Shown: positions 1-8,407 of the stretch, one piece after another
How the letters are laid out: each line of letters starts with the position of its first letter
Numbering within the stretch: position 1 is the stretch's first letter
Assembly: GCA_905201895.1 (NCBI GenBank)
Contig: CAJKPX010000005.1
Span: 14,937 to 78,936 of the forward strand
DNA from: an uncultured Eubacteriales bacterium
GTDB taxonomy: Bacteria; Bacillota; Clostridia; Oscillospirales; CAG-272
DNA: 64,000 nucleotides
Reading direction: 5' to 3'
Translations under genes and position numbers: made by a program
The notes under the pieces: generated by a model
What the model saw: the letters and a program-made list of their open reading frames with translations, nothing else
Databases searched by the model: none
Told to the model about the DNA's origin: nothing

Positions 1-470
1 ACCAGGCTGTCAAAGAAATGGAACGCCTTTTTTCGGTTGTCGCGGTATAACAGGAGCTCGTTTGTGCGATATGCGCTCAGGTACGTCTGCTTGTCCTTTT
101 TGCCTTTTTTCGCTTTGATCGAAGCCCAATCCGTCTCTTTTTTCAAGACACCGAATGCGGTTTGCACGATCCTTTGGGAGGTCACGTGGCAGCGATAGGA
201 GAGCCGATACAGAAATGTGATTCCGAAAAATGCCGTGATTGGGTAAAACAAAAAGGGGAGTGGACGCAGACTCGGGACGGAATAGAGGATGTGGGGCGAG
301 ATTGCAAACGCAAGGCAGATGAGCGCAAAGCAGAGCGGCGTGCGCTGAGCGGCTTTGGAATAGCGCATGGTAAAGTCGTTGGGGTTCATTCCCACCTCCT
401 CGCGTCTTGCGCCCTCATATGCTGAAAAGTCGATGCCCCTGATCAGATCGCGGGAAACGTGCCAAGCCAA
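1..470 (-). CDS. Partial membrane protein with possible YcxB-like C-terminal region
   Basis: The reading frame runs off the left edge of the window, so the C-terminus is missing. The visible part has two hydrophobic segments (one starting TPLCFALICL, one LPFLFYPITA), then a soluble stretch containing TSQRIV, TDWASIK and ELLLYRDNRKKAFHFF. That layout, two membrane helices followed by a small PH-like fold, is seen in YcxB-family proteins, but the match is by eye and weak. Two starts are plausible. TTG at 470 follows AAAGGAGG by 7 bases. ATG at 389, in the same frame, follows AGGAGG by 5 bases. Both ribosome sites are strong, and the longer form is given here. A consensus promoter lies about 110 bases upstream of 470. 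Function unknown. Confidence 0.6.
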   Translation of the reverse strand, partial: MAWHVSRDLIRGIDFSAYEGARREEVGMNPNDFTMRYSKAAQRTPLCFALICLAFAISPHILYSVPSLRPLPFLFYPITAFFGITFLYRLSYRCHVTSQRIVQTAFGVLKKETDWASIKAKKGKKDKQTYLSAYRTNELLLYRDNRKKAFHFFDSL

Positions 471-582
471 ATCAAGCCCTCCTTTCTCGAAAGCGTTGTT
501 TGTAAAATCGTTGTCGGTGACTGTAAGCGAATCGTTTCATTCGACATTCACCTGTGACTTCTTACTGCCTTGGACTATACCA

Positions 583-611
583 AGTATATCAGATTTTGCA
601 TTTGTTGTCAA
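583..611 (-). promoter_or_regulatory. Sigma-A-type promoter of the partial membrane gene
   Basis: On the minus strand, TTGACA (606-611) and TATACT (583-588) are separated by exactly 17 bases. The predicted 5' leader is about 100 bases to the TTG start at 470. Confidence 0.75.
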
Positions 612-666
612 CAACAAGCATCGAGATTTTGTTTTGAAGATCAACCGTTTTTGAATTCCGAAAAGA

Positions 667-709
667 TTGGACACATCAAACGAGCAAATGCTCAAATGGT
701 GTGTCCAAC
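667..709. terminator. Long hairpin, probable terminator downstream of the FAD-oxidoreductase remnant
   Basis: TTGGACACA and TGTGTCCAA form the outer stem, and GAGC-AAAT-GCTC forms the inner stem. On the minus strand it is followed by a short T-rich run (TCTTTTC). It sits downstream of the gene remnant at 754-902 and may be its original terminator. Confidence 0.5.
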
Positions 710-753
710 TATTTTATGAAAGTTTTTGCAGAGATTTTTCCAGCATGTGTTTG

Positions 754-902
754 TCAGTATGCCCGGACCTCAAAGATCACGGCATCGCGATGTCCGTTTG
801 TTTGGTGAACGTTTATTTCGACGCGGTCGCAGAGCGTCTTTTCAAAGCGGAGGACGTTGAGACGCTGGTGATTATCGCGCACCTCGATCGTTTTCACAAC
901 CT
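754..902 (-). pseudogene. C-terminal remnant of an FAD-dependent oxidoreductase
   Basis: Minus-strand translation gives about 50 residues containing VVKTIEVRDNHQRLNVLRFE, CDRVEI and TNG, and ending IFEVRAY before a TGA at 754-756. This resembles the beta-rich C-terminal tail of many FAD_oxidored-type enzymes of Bacillota; the assignment is by eye. There is no upstream catalytic part. At 903 the sequence passes straight into the inverted-repeat element, whose far arm ends in trmFO. I infer a deletion or insertion that removed the body of the gene. A separate FAD oxidoreductase at 62930-64000 lacks this kind of tail, so the fragment is not simply its other end. Confidence 0.5.
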
Positions 903-1181
903 TAGCCGAGGCAGAAGAGGTTGAACTCGGTTTTAAGAGAGCCCTTTTTCGCCATACTGCAGGAAAATTTCTTGTCATATTGGTATATAACTGCAAAATT
1001 TTCCTTTGCCTGACAAAAAATGGCTTCTCTTAAAACTTCGCAGAACCCCAGAGCCTGAAGTTTTATGATGATTTTGGTGTTAGCCGAGCGCAGCAAGGTT
1101 GATACCTTGCAAGAGAGGAAAACGCCGAAAGCGCTAAAAATTCAGGCTTTGGGGCGGGTTCAACCTCTTCTGCCTCGGCTA
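903..1181. repeat. 279-bp nested inverted-repeat element, candidate structured RNA or miniature mobile element
   Basis: The outer arms, 903-926 and 1158-1181, are 24 bases long and perfectly complementary. Inside are two branches. Branch one pairs 931-940 with 1026-1035, and inside that 961-970 with 996-1005. Branch two pairs 1046-1064 with 1136-1154 (18 of 19 positions), then 1072-1081 with 1121-1130, closing on a perfect 7-bp hairpin (1093-1099 with 1104-1110, loop TGAT). Three pairs in branch two are G-U if the plus strand is transcribed and would be A-C clashes on the minus strand, so a plus-strand RNA fits better. The start of the left arm recurs with a small change at about 1080-1092. 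No convincing ORF, plus-strand promoter or target-site duplication is visible. I see no other copy in the window. Confidence 0.6.
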
Positions 1182-2500
1182 CCCGTGATCTGATCAATCA
1201 GGGCAAGTGCGCGCTCTGCCAGCTTTTCGTTCTTTGCCGTTTTGCCACCCTTGACGCGATAGCCGAGCGGGCGAACGATACCGAAATTGGCATTCATCGG
1301 CGCAAAGGGTCCCACGCCGCCGCGGCTGACGTATGCCGCCATCGCGCCGATCATGGTGTCCTCGGGGTAAATACAAGCATCCTCGCCCTTTGCACGACGC
1401 GCCGCGTTGACACCCGCAACAAGTCCGCTGCCCGCAGACTCCACGTAGCCCTCCACGCCGGTCATCTGTCCTGCGAAAAAGACGTTTGGACGGCTCACCA
1501 TCGAATAGTCAGCTCCGAGAAGCCCGGGAGAATTGAGATAAGTGTTTCGGTGCATCACACCGTAGCGCAAAAACTCGGCGTTCTCCAGCCCCGGAATCAT
1601 GCGGAACACGCGCCGCTGCTCGGGAAAGGTGAGATGGGTCTGGAAGCCGACCAGATTGAACATGGTTGCCTCCACGTTCTCCTTTCGGAGCTGCACCACG
1701 GCATACGCCTCCTCGCCCACACGCGGGTCGATCAAACCAACCGGCTTGAGCGGTCCGTAGCGCAGGGTATCGTAGCCGCGACGCGCCATGACCTCAACCG
1801 GCATACAGCCCTCAAAAACCTTGAGCGACTTCTGACTTTCGCGGTCAAAATCCTTGAGCTCTGCCTCCTCGGCAGAGAGCAGCGCCTCATAGAAGGCGTC
1901 GTACTGCTCCTTCGTCATCGGGCAGTTGATATAGTCGGCATCGCCCTTGTTGTAGCGCGATGCGAAATAGGCAACGTCCATATTGACCGTAGAAAAATCA
2001 ACGATCGGTGCCGCCGCATCAAAGAAATGCAGACCCTCGCAGCCCAGATCGCGGCGGATATACTCTGCCATCGCATCCGAGGTCAAGGGGCCCGTGGCGA
2101 TTACGGTGACGGCATCGTCAAGTACACGGTCTGCTTCCGCCTCAACAACCTCAATGAGGGGATGAGCGGTGATCTTGTCGGTAATATATTGCGAGAATTT
2201 CAAGCGGTCAACTGCCAGTGCAGAGCCTGCGGGAACGCGGGTGGCGTCTGCCGCCTCCATGATCAACGACCCAAGTCGGCGCATCTCCTCCTTGAGGAGA
2301 CCTACCGCATTTGCGGTGCTGTCGGAGCGCAGCGAATTGGAGCAGACCAGCTCGGCAAAGGTGGGCACATGATGCGCGGGCGTGTATTTCTGTGGCTTCA
2401 TTTCATAGAGCCGAACCTGCACGCCGCGCTCTGCCGCCTGCCATGCTGCCTCACATCCCGCAAGCCCCGCACCAAAGATATGAACGGTTGGCATGCTCAT
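1160..2500 (-). CDS. trmFO: Methylenetetrahydrofolate-dependent tRNA (uracil-54-C5) methyltransferase TrmFO
   Basis: A folate- and FAD-dependent cytosolic enzyme that makes ribothymidine (m5U54) in the T-loop of tRNA. The 446-residue length is normal for the family. The FAD-binding GAGLAG motif is at residues 10-15. The two cysteines used in catalysis by this family are present, C53 in ELVCSNSLRS and C232 in FEGCMPVE. The C-terminal family motif MNANFGIVRPL is intact. The start codon overlaps the topA stop by 4 bases, so translation is coupled. The last residues, GSRGRRG, and the TGA stop are encoded by the right arm of the inverted-repeat element at 903-1181, so the native C-terminus was probably replaced. 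Confidence 0.95.
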   Translation of the reverse strand: MSMPTVHIFGAGLAGCEAAWQAAERGVQVRLYEMKPQKYTPAHHVPTFAELVCSNSLRSDSTANAVGLLKEEMRRLGSLIMEAADATRVPAGSALAVDRLKFSQYITDKITAHPLIEVVEAEADRVLDDAVTVIATGPLTSDAMAEYIRRDLGCEGLHFFDAAAPIVDFSTVNMDVAYFASRYNKGDADYINCPMTKEQYDAFYEALLSAEEAELKDFDRESQKSLKVFEGCMPVEVMARRGYDTLRYGPLKPVGLIDPRVGEEAYAVVQLRKENVEATMFNLVGFQTHLTFPEQRRVFRMIPGLENAEFLRYGVMHRNTYLNSPGLLGADYSMVSRPNVFFAGQMTGVEGYVESAGSGLVAGVNAARRAKGEDACIYPEDTMIGAMAAYVSRGGVGPFAPMNANFGIVRPLGYRVKGGKTAKNEKLAERALALIDQITGSRGRRG

Positions 2501-4812
2501 TCCTCGCTTGCGGTTTCTGGCGTCTGATCGGTGATCTCGCGCGAATATCCGCAGTCTGCCTCATGGCAAACAAGCAGATTTTTGCCTTTTTTGCGGAACA
2601 GCAGCTTGCCGCAATCGGGGCAAAGCTCATGCACGGGCATATCCCAGGACGAGAAATCGCAGGTGGGATATTTCTCACAGCTGTAAAATACAGAATGGTT
2701 GCGACCGAACTTGGTGACGATCTTTGCACCGCACTTGGGGCAATCCACGCCGGTTTCGCGCACGCGCGCCTTGGTGAACTTGCACTCGGGATAACGGCTG
2801 CAAGCATAGAAGCTGCCGAATTTACCCGTGCGCAGAACCATATCCGATCCGCATTTCTCACATTTGAAGTCGGCGATCACAGGAGCCTTTTTCTGCTCCT
2901 TTGCCTCCTCCCCTTCTCCTGCATCCTCTGCGGCGGGAGCCGTGAGAGGCTTGGTGTTGCGACAGGTGGGATAGTTGGGACATGCGGCAAATTTGCCGAA
3001 GCGACCGTTGCGCACAACCATGCGGCTTCCGCATTTGTCGCAGATGATGTCGGTCTCCTCGGGCGGAACCTCGATGGCGTTCTCCTTGATTGTTTTCTCC
3101 GCCTCCTCGAGCTGCTTTGCAAAATCAGCCCAGAAGCGACGCAAAACGTTGAGCATCTCCTCGTTTCCGTCCTCGATCTCGTCAAGCGACTTCTCCATCT
3201 CTGCGGTAAAGCCATAGTCGACGATCGTCGGGAAATTTTCGAGCATGAGCTTATTCGTGACCTCACCCAAAGGCGTGGGCACGAACGCCTTGCCCTCACG
3301 CTTGACGTAGTTGCGTGCAAGAATGGTGGTGATGATGCTGACGTAGGTACTCGGGCGTCCGATCTCAAGGTCCTTGAGCATCTGAACGAGCGAGGAATCG
3401 TTATAACGAACGGGGGGCTCGGTGAAATGCTGGGTCAGCTCGGCGTCATCGGCGTCAAGCTTCTGTCCGCCAACCAGCTCGGGCAGGCGAATATCCTTGA
3501 CCTCGCGAGGATTGTCAGCGGTAACACGCGCCTCGTCCTCGCTCTGTTCGTAGAGTGCCATATATCCGGGGAAGCTGACCGAATATCCGCTCGTGCGGAA
3601 CAAATAGCCCTCACAGATAAAGTCGATCGTGATGGTATCGAGCTCGGCAGACTCCATCTGGCTTGCAACAAAGCACTCCCAGATCAGCTTATAGAGCTTG
3701 AACTGATCGGTGCTCAATTGCTTGCGGATACGCTGGGGCTCAAGTTCGACGTTGGTGGGACGGATCGCCTCGTGCGCGTCCTGTGCACTTCCCTTGGTCT
3801 TAAACACGCGGGGCGTTTCGGGGCAGTATTGATCCCCGTATTTCTGCTTGATAAAGTCTCTTGCGTTCTCTTTTGCATCTGCTGAAATGCGAACCGAGTC
3901 GGTACGCATATAGGTAATCAGACCCTGCACGCCGCCAAATTCGGAGCCGAGGTTGACACCTTCGTAGAGCTCCTGTGCCACGCGCATGGTGCGCTGGGAC
4001 TGGAAGCCGAGCTTGCGGAACGCCTCCTGTTGGAGCGTTGCCGTGGTGAAGGGCGCGGCAGGAATCTTGTGGCGCGTTGCCTTCTTCACCGAATTGACGG
4101 TGTAGGGCTTACCGTTGACCGCATTTGCAACCGCATTTGCCTCCGCCTCGTTTGCAAGACGGACCTTGCCCTCCTCATTGCCCCAAAAATGAACGAGAAA
4201 GGACTTTCCGTCGGGGCTGTGAAGCATCGAATCAATCGTCCAATATTCCTCGGGGACGAACGAACGGATCTTCTCCTCGCGCTCAACGATGATGCGCGTT
4301 GCAACCGACTGCACGCGACCTGCACTGAGTCCGCTTTTCACGTTCTTCCAGAGCAGCGGGCTGAGCTTATAGCCGAGGATACGGTCCAGGATACGGCGCG
4401 TTTGTTGAGAGTTGACGAGGTTCATGTCGATCGGGCGGGGCGATTTGATCGCTGCCTTGACCGCACTTTTGGTAACCTCATGGAAGCAGATGCGCTGCGT
4501 TTTTTCTTCGGGAATTCCAAGTGCCGCAGCGAGATGCCATGCGATAGCCTCTCCCTCGCGGTCAGGGTCGGTTGCAAGGAAAATCTTGTTTGCCGACTTT
4601 GCCTCGCGGCGGATCTCCTTGATCAGGTCGCCCTTGCCTCGGATATTGATATAGTGTGCGTCGAAATCGTTTTCAATATCAACGCCGAGTGAGCTTTTGG
4701 GAAGATCGCGGACGTGTCCGAAGGACGCGATCACCTTGTAATTGGTTCCAAGATATCCCTTCACGGTCAGCGCCTTGGAGGGAGACTCCAAAATTACCAG
4801 ATTGTTTGCCAT
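2497..4812 (-). CDS. topA: DNA topoisomerase I (type IA)
   Basis: Relaxes negatively supercoiled DNA by passing one strand through a transient break. The N-terminal Toprim domain has the metal-binding DPDRE at 82-86. The catalytic tyrosine is Y301 in GLITYMRTDS. The C-terminal region, roughly residues 590-760, carries four CxxC-type zinc ribbons beginning CDKCG, CEKCG, CPKCG and CPDCG. At 771 residues it is full length for a Bacillota enzyme with zinc ribbons. It lies between dprA and trmFO, a gene order common in Bacillota, and overlaps trmFO by 4 bases. Confidence 0.97.
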   Translation of the reverse strand: MANNLVILESPSKALTVKGYLGTNYKVIASFGHVRDLPKSSLGVDIENDFDAHYINIRGKGDLIKEIRREAKSANKIFLATDPDREGEAIAWHLAAALGIPEEKTQRICFHEVTKSAVKAAIKSPRPIDMNLVNSQQTRRILDRILGYKLSPLLWKNVKSGLSAGRVQSVATRIIVEREEKIRSFVPEEYWTIDSMLHSPDGKSFLVHFWGNEEGKVRLANEAEANAVANAVNGKPYTVNSVKKATRHKIPAAPFTTATLQQEAFRKLGFQSQRTMRVAQELYEGVNLGSEFGGVQGLITYMRTDSVRISADAKENARDFIKQKYGDQYCPETPRVFKTKGSAQDAHEAIRPTNVELEPQRIRKQLSTDQFKLYKLIWECFVASQMESAELDTITIDFICEGYLFRTSGYSVSFPGYMALYEQSEDEARVTADNPREVKDIRLPELVGGQKLDADDAELTQHFTEPPVRYNDSSLVQMLKDLEIGRPSTYVSIITTILARNYVKREGKAFVPTPLGEVTNKLMLENFPTIVDYGFTAEMEKSLDEIEDGNEEMLNVLRRFWADFAKQLEEAEKTIKENAIEVPPEETDIICDKCGSRMVVRNGRFGKFAACPNYPTCRNTKPLTAPAAEDAGEGEEAKEQKKAPVIADFKCEKCGSDMVLRTGKFGSFYACSRYPECKFTKARVRETGVDCPKCGAKIVTKFGRNHSVFYSCEKYPTCDFSSWDMPVHELCPDCGKLLFRKKGKNLLVCHEADCGYSREITDQTPETASEE

Positions 4813-4836
4813 TTACAGTTCCTTTCTTTCGGGGTT

Positions 4837-6213
4837 TTAGGTTTTGATATATAGTGCCCCCGGGAGCTTTTGGATCAGCCCCAGGATTTCAAGCATTGTC
4901 AGCGCGGCGATGATATCGCCGTAAGAATGATCGAGCTTGACCAGCTCATCCGCCGTGATCGCCCGATCGTCGGGGATCGCCTCGAGAACCGCACGCTGAA
5001 CCTCACTGAGAGAGGAAAGCGTTTCGTCGGGGGTGCGATGCTCGGTCAGTCTTGCCTGCTCAGTTGACGACGGCACGGATTTGCTGCGCGCAAGCGACTC
5101 GGCGTTCGATTTTGCGGATGCCGTTTTTCTTCGATCAGAGCGTTTTTTCTTCTCGAGAGGCTCCGAGGAGATGTCTGCCCGTGTGGCCGTCACGGCAGCG
5201 GCTGCCTGCTCGACTTGCGGCGAAGGCGCGGCTGCCTTTGCGTGGTAGCGAATTACGCCCACGCGATCAAGGTACTCGGGATCGGGCTGCGAGCGGTCTC
5301 CCACCGCAAATAGCTTCGCAGTGTTCAGATTGCCCGAGAAAACGTATTCAAAGGGCTCAAGAATATCCTTCGTCCGCAACACGAGCGTGGCGCCGTCGCG
5401 CAGAAGTCCGTTGGTGCCCTCGGCACCCTCGCTACCCACGTTGGCGGGAACGGTAAAGACCTCTCTCCCCTGCAGGATCGCTTCCTTTGCGGTGATGAGC
5501 GAACCGCTTCCGATGCCTGCCTCTACCACGAGGGTTCCGTGTGTCATACCGCTGATGATGCGGTTTCGGGTTGGAAAATGATAGGAATTCGGGCGCGTAC
5601 CGGGCGGATATTCGGAAAGCAGCAGACCGTGTGCCGCGATCTCGTCCATCAATCCCCGATGATGCCTCGGATACACAACGTCAACGCCGCATCCCAGCAC
5701 CGCTACCGTGGTTCCTCCCGCGCGGAGAGCCGCAGCGGCAGAAACGCCGTCGATGCCCGCTGCCATACCGCTGACAACGATTGCATTGGTCACCGCCAGC
5801 TCATAGGATAGCTTATACGCCGAGCGCAAACCGTATGCACTCATTTTGCGCGTCCCGACCACGCCGATGCAAAGGCGTCGGTCAAGCTCGGGGAGCGTTC
5901 CTCGATAGTAAAGCAAAACAGGCGGTCGCTCAATCTGCTTGAGCGTGTTTGGATAGCGCGGATCCGAATAGGCAAGAATGCCGATCCCCAGGCGCTCGCA
6001 GACACGCAGTATTTCGGTTGCACGCTCAAGACTTTTCTCTGAAAGTCGCTTGCGAGTACGGTCTGAGAGCGCTCCGATGCGTTCGAGCTCTCCCTCCTCG
6101 GCATGAAAGATGTCATAGGGGTTCTCATACAGACTGATCAACGTGCGAAAATCGCGACTTGCGGCGCCGAGCGCCTCGGACAGCCATATCCAGAACAGCA
6201 TATCTCTTTGCAT
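4837..6213 (-). CDS. dprA: DNA-processing protein DprA
   Basis: Binds incoming single-stranded DNA and loads RecA during transformation. The Rossmann-like DprA core contains GVVGTRKMSAYG, SGMAAGIDG, LGCGVDVVYP and SEYPPG, followed by the FPTRNRIISG motif. An N-terminal SAM-like region precedes it. A low-complexity linker rich in Ala, Ser, Lys and Arg leads to a C-terminal winged-helix-like end, ALTMLEILGLIQKLPGALY. I chose ATG at 6213 because GAGGAG lies 7 bases upstream; a longer frame to 6348 has no ribosome site and its N-terminus does not look like DprA. It gives 458 residues. It is co-directional with the TrmH-family gene 23 bases upstream and topA 24 bases downstream. Confidence 0.93.
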   Translation of the reverse strand: MQRDMLFWIWLSEALGAASRDFRTLISLYENPYDIFHAEEGELERIGALSDRTRKRLSEKSLERATEILRVCERLGIGILAYSDPRYPNTLKQIERPPVLLYYRGTLPELDRRLCIGVVGTRKMSAYGLRSAYKLSYELAVTNAIVVSGMAAGIDGVSAAAALRAGGTTVAVLGCGVDVVYPRHHRGLMDEIAAHGLLLSEYPPGTRPNSYHFPTRNRIISGMTHGTLVVEAGIGSGSLITAKEAILQGREVFTVPANVGSEGAEGTNGLLRDGATLVLRTKDILEPFEYVFSGNLNTAKLFAVGDRSQPDPEYLDRVGVIRYHAKAAAPSPQVEQAAAAVTATRADISSEPLEKKKRSDRRKTASAKSNAESLARSKSVPSSTEQARLTEHRTPDETLSSLSEVQRAVLEAIPDDRAITADELVKLDHSYGDIIAALTMLEILGLIQKLPGALYIKT

Positions 6214-6236
6214 AACCGTACTCCTCTCCGTCAATT

Positions 6237-7088
6237 TCAGAAACCGGATTGTTTTCCGATAAATTCCCACATCAGAATGGATGCCGCAACCGCCGCGTTG
6301 AAGGACTCGGCACGGTTGGTCATCGGAATGATGACGCATCCGTTGCACGCCGCCACCGTTTCGGCAGTCAGCCCGTGCCCCTCGTTGCCGATCACAACGG
6401 TGTCACCCGCCTCGGGAACAAAGCTGCCAAGCGGCTTCGCCCCCGCATTCAATGCGGCGGCATAGACGCGACGCCCCGACTCACGCAGGTGCGCGATCAC
6501 CTCGGGCAGGCTATCCACGCGCGTGATCGGCTGATTGAACAGCGTTCCCATTGAGGCTCGCACGGCACGTGGGTGATAGATATCTGCGCAGTCGGCACTC
6601 ATGATAATGCGGTCGACTCCGATCGCCGCGGCGCTTCGGATGATCGCACCGACGTTGGATGGATCGCGCACCGATTCCAGGAGCACGATCCGCTCGTTTT
6701 TTATATTGAAAAAATCGGCGCTATTATATATTGTAATGTTTTTTTCAAATTTGTCAATATATTTTGCGATACAAATTACGCCTTCGGGTGATTTTTCTTC
6801 TGAAATTTTATCAAAAAGCTCGTCAGACAACACCACAACGCGTGCATCGGTTGTAAAGCCCGACTCGGCACATAGTTTTTCACAGTCACGCAAGATGCGA
6901 TCGGCGCTCGACCGACGCAGAGCAATCAGCTCCAGCTCCAGCCGATTTTTGATCGCCTCGGCAAGCAGCTTGATGCCGTCAAACCGAAAAAGACGGCGTT
7001 CCTCGCGCGTTTTTCGGTCGGTCAGCTTGCATAGCTCCACCACGGTTCTATTCTGTCTGGAAGTGATCACTTCCTCGCTAAAATTCAC
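6237..7088 (-). CDS. TrmH/SpoU-family RNA 2'-O-methyltransferase
   Basis: A SAM-dependent SPOUT-class enzyme that methylates the 2'-OH of a ribose in rRNA or tRNA; the exact target cannot be read from sequence. The three SpoU motifs are present: VRDPSNVGAIIRSA, VVIGNEGHGL and IPMTNRAESFNAAVAAS. The N-terminal part has the L30-like substrate-binding domain common in the RlmB/TsnR group (residues about 25-100). The start is GTG at 7088, 8 bases after AAAGGAGG, giving 283 residues; an upstream extension to 7157 has no ribosome site. It begins just past the rplT terminator and may be transcribed partly by readthrough. Confidence 0.88.
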   Translation of the reverse strand: MNFSEEVITSRQNRTVVELCKLTDRKTREERRLFRFDGIKLLAEAIKNRLELELIALRRSSADRILRDCEKLCAESGFTTDARVVVLSDELFDKISEEKSPEGVICIAKYIDKFEKNITIYNSADFFNIKNERIVLLESVRDPSNVGAIIRSAAAIGVDRIIMSADCADIYHPRAVRASMGTLFNQPITRVDSLPEVIAHLRESGRRVYAAALNAGAKPLGSFVPEAGDTVVIGNEGHGLTAETVAACNGCVIIPMTNRAESFNAAVAASILMWEFIGKQSGF

Positions 7089-7155
7089 GAAAAAGCCCTC
7101 CTTTATCCTCTTTTTCAGAGCTTTTACGCCCCTCGAAAATATCTCTATCAATGAC

Positions 7156-7183
7156 AAAAACCCGATGTGACCATCGGGTTTTT
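7156..7183 (-). terminator. Terminator of infC-rpmI-rplT
   Basis: CCCGATG and CATCGGG flank a 4-base loop, with A5 and T5 runs on either side. The T run follows the stem in both directions. It lies 10 bases beyond the rplT stop. Confidence 0.85.
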
Positions 7184-7193
7184 ATAATGCCGA

Positions 7194-7547
7194 TCAAAGG
7201 GCAGCCTTTGCCTGTGCACAGAGTGCTGCAAATGCTTCCTTGTCGGAAACTGCGATCTCTGCGAGCATCTTACGGTTGAGGTTGATGCCTGCCTTCTTCA
7301 GACCGTGCATCAAGGTGGAATAGTTCATACCGTTCACCTTTGCCTGCGCGGAAATTCTGGTGATCCAGAGAGAACGGAAATCTCTCTTCTTCATCTTTCT
7401 GCCGGCAAATGCATAGTTGCCGCTCTTCATCACGGCCTGCTTTGCCATCTTGAAATGCTTGGACTTTGCGCCCCAGTAGCCCTTGGCTGCCTTCAGCATA
7501 GACTTTCTTCTCTTGCGCGTCATCATTGCGCCCTTAACTCTTGCCAT
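7194..7547 (-). CDS. rplT: 50S ribosomal protein L20
   Basis: A 117-residue basic protein that binds 23S rRNA early in large-subunit assembly. The start MARVKGAMMTRKRRK and the segment KAAKGYWGAKSKHFKMA are typical of L20, as is RDFRSLWITRISAQAK in the middle. It is the last gene of infC-rpmI-rplT and is followed by a clear terminator. In Bacillota, L20 often represses this operon by binding its leader; whether it does so here would depend on the leader at 8408-8566. Confidence 0.97.
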   Translation of the reverse strand: MARVKGAMMTRKRRKSMLKAAKGYWGAKSKHFKMAKQAVMKSGNYAFAGRKMKKRDFRSLWITRISAQAKVNGMNYSTLMHGLKKAGINLNRKMLAEIAVSDKEAFAALCAQAKAAL

Positions 7548-7569
7548 TTTCTATATCCTCCCTTTCGAC

Positions 7570-7764
7570 TTATTTCAGAATCAGCGTCTTCAGATTCTCT
7601 GCAACCTTACCCTGCACCATCGTGCTGGAACGCAGATGTCTGAGTCTCTTTGCGCTCTTGTTACCGGTCTTATGACGGTGCGAGCTGTGGAACATCTTTA
7701 CCTTGCCGTTTGCGGTTACGGTAAATCTCTTGGCAGAAGCCTTATGTGTTTTGACCTTTCCCAT
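7570..7764 (-). CDS. rpmI: 50S ribosomal protein L35
   Basis: A 64-residue basic protein with KTHKASAKRF near the start and HLRSSTMV in the C-terminal half, as in L35. I chose ATG at 7764, 8 bases after GGAG. An in-frame TTG two codons earlier sits too close to the ribosome site. It lies 22 bases upstream of rplT. Confidence 0.95.
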   Translation of the reverse strand: MGKVKTHKASAKRFTVTANGKVKMFHSSHRHKTGNKSAKRLRHLRSSTMVQGKVAENLKTLILK

Positions 7765-7882
7765 TTTCAATACTCCTTTTTTGTTTCCGGCATTTGGATA
7801 CTGCCGGTTTACTTACATAATAAAACTGCTTTCTTTGCTACTCAAAGAAATCGGATAACGGATAACGGTTTCGCGTGCCGAA

Positions 7883-8407
7883 TTATTTGGCTTTGACAGG
7901 TGAAATCACCATGCTCATAAATCTGCCGTCCAGCACAGGGCGTTTTTCTACAACTCCCGCGCCCGAACAAGCCTCCTCAAATCTCTCGAGAACCTCGCGA
8001 CCGATGTTCATGTGGCTCATCTCGCGCCCCTTGAACTTCATCACAACGCGGACCTTGTTGCCATCAGCCAGAAAACGCAAAGCGTGCTTGACCTTGGTTT
8101 CAAAATCGTGCGTGTCAATGCGGCAGGAAAGCTGGATCTCCTTGAGTTCAACCGTTTGCTGCTTCTTCTTGGCTTCCTTCTCACGTTTGTCGCGCTCGAA
8201 GCGGAATTTACCGTAGTCCATGATCTTGCACACGGGCGGAGTTGCCTGCGATGCCATCATCACCAGATCCATTCCCTTTTCATAAGCCATCTCCAATGCT
8301 TTGGCAGAGCTCATGATGCCAAGCGATTCGCCGTCGGCACCGATCAAACGCACTTCCTTTGCGTTGATCTCCTCGTTGAGCAGGTTTTCTTTGTCTTTCG
8401 CGCTAAT
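7883..8407 (-). CDS. infC: Translation initiation factor IF-3, AUU start codon
   Basis: IF-3 binds the 30S subunit and checks the start codon. The product has 174 residues with EEINAKEVRLIG near the N-terminus, the DLVMMASQATPPVCKIMDYG segment and the FKGREMSH segment of the C-domain. The start is ATT at 8405-8407, placed 9 bases after GGAGG. An in-frame TGA lies two codons upstream, and no ATG, GTG or TTG lies between the TGA and the conserved N-terminus. An AUU start is the classic device by which IF-3 represses its own translation. Confidence 0.95.
   Translation of the reverse strand: MSAKDKENLLNEEINAKEVRLIGADGESLGIMSSAKALEMAYEKGMDLVMMASQATPPVCKIMDYGKFRFERDKREKEAKKKQQTVELKEIQLSCRIDTHDFETKVKHALRFLADGNKVRVVMKFKGREMSHMNIGREVLERFEEACSGAGVVEKRPVLDGRFMSMVISPVKAK

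Noticed and set aside
667..924. Plus-strand ORF ending in SRGRRG, like TrmFO
   Set aside because: It has no ribosome site and begins inside a hairpin. It ends with the same residues only because both arms of the inverted repeat are read in the same frame.
1550..2527. Long plus-strand ORF of about 325 codons
   Set aside because: It lies wholly antisense to trmFO, has no ribosome site, and its translation is rich in Cys, His and Arg, as expected from a shadow frame.
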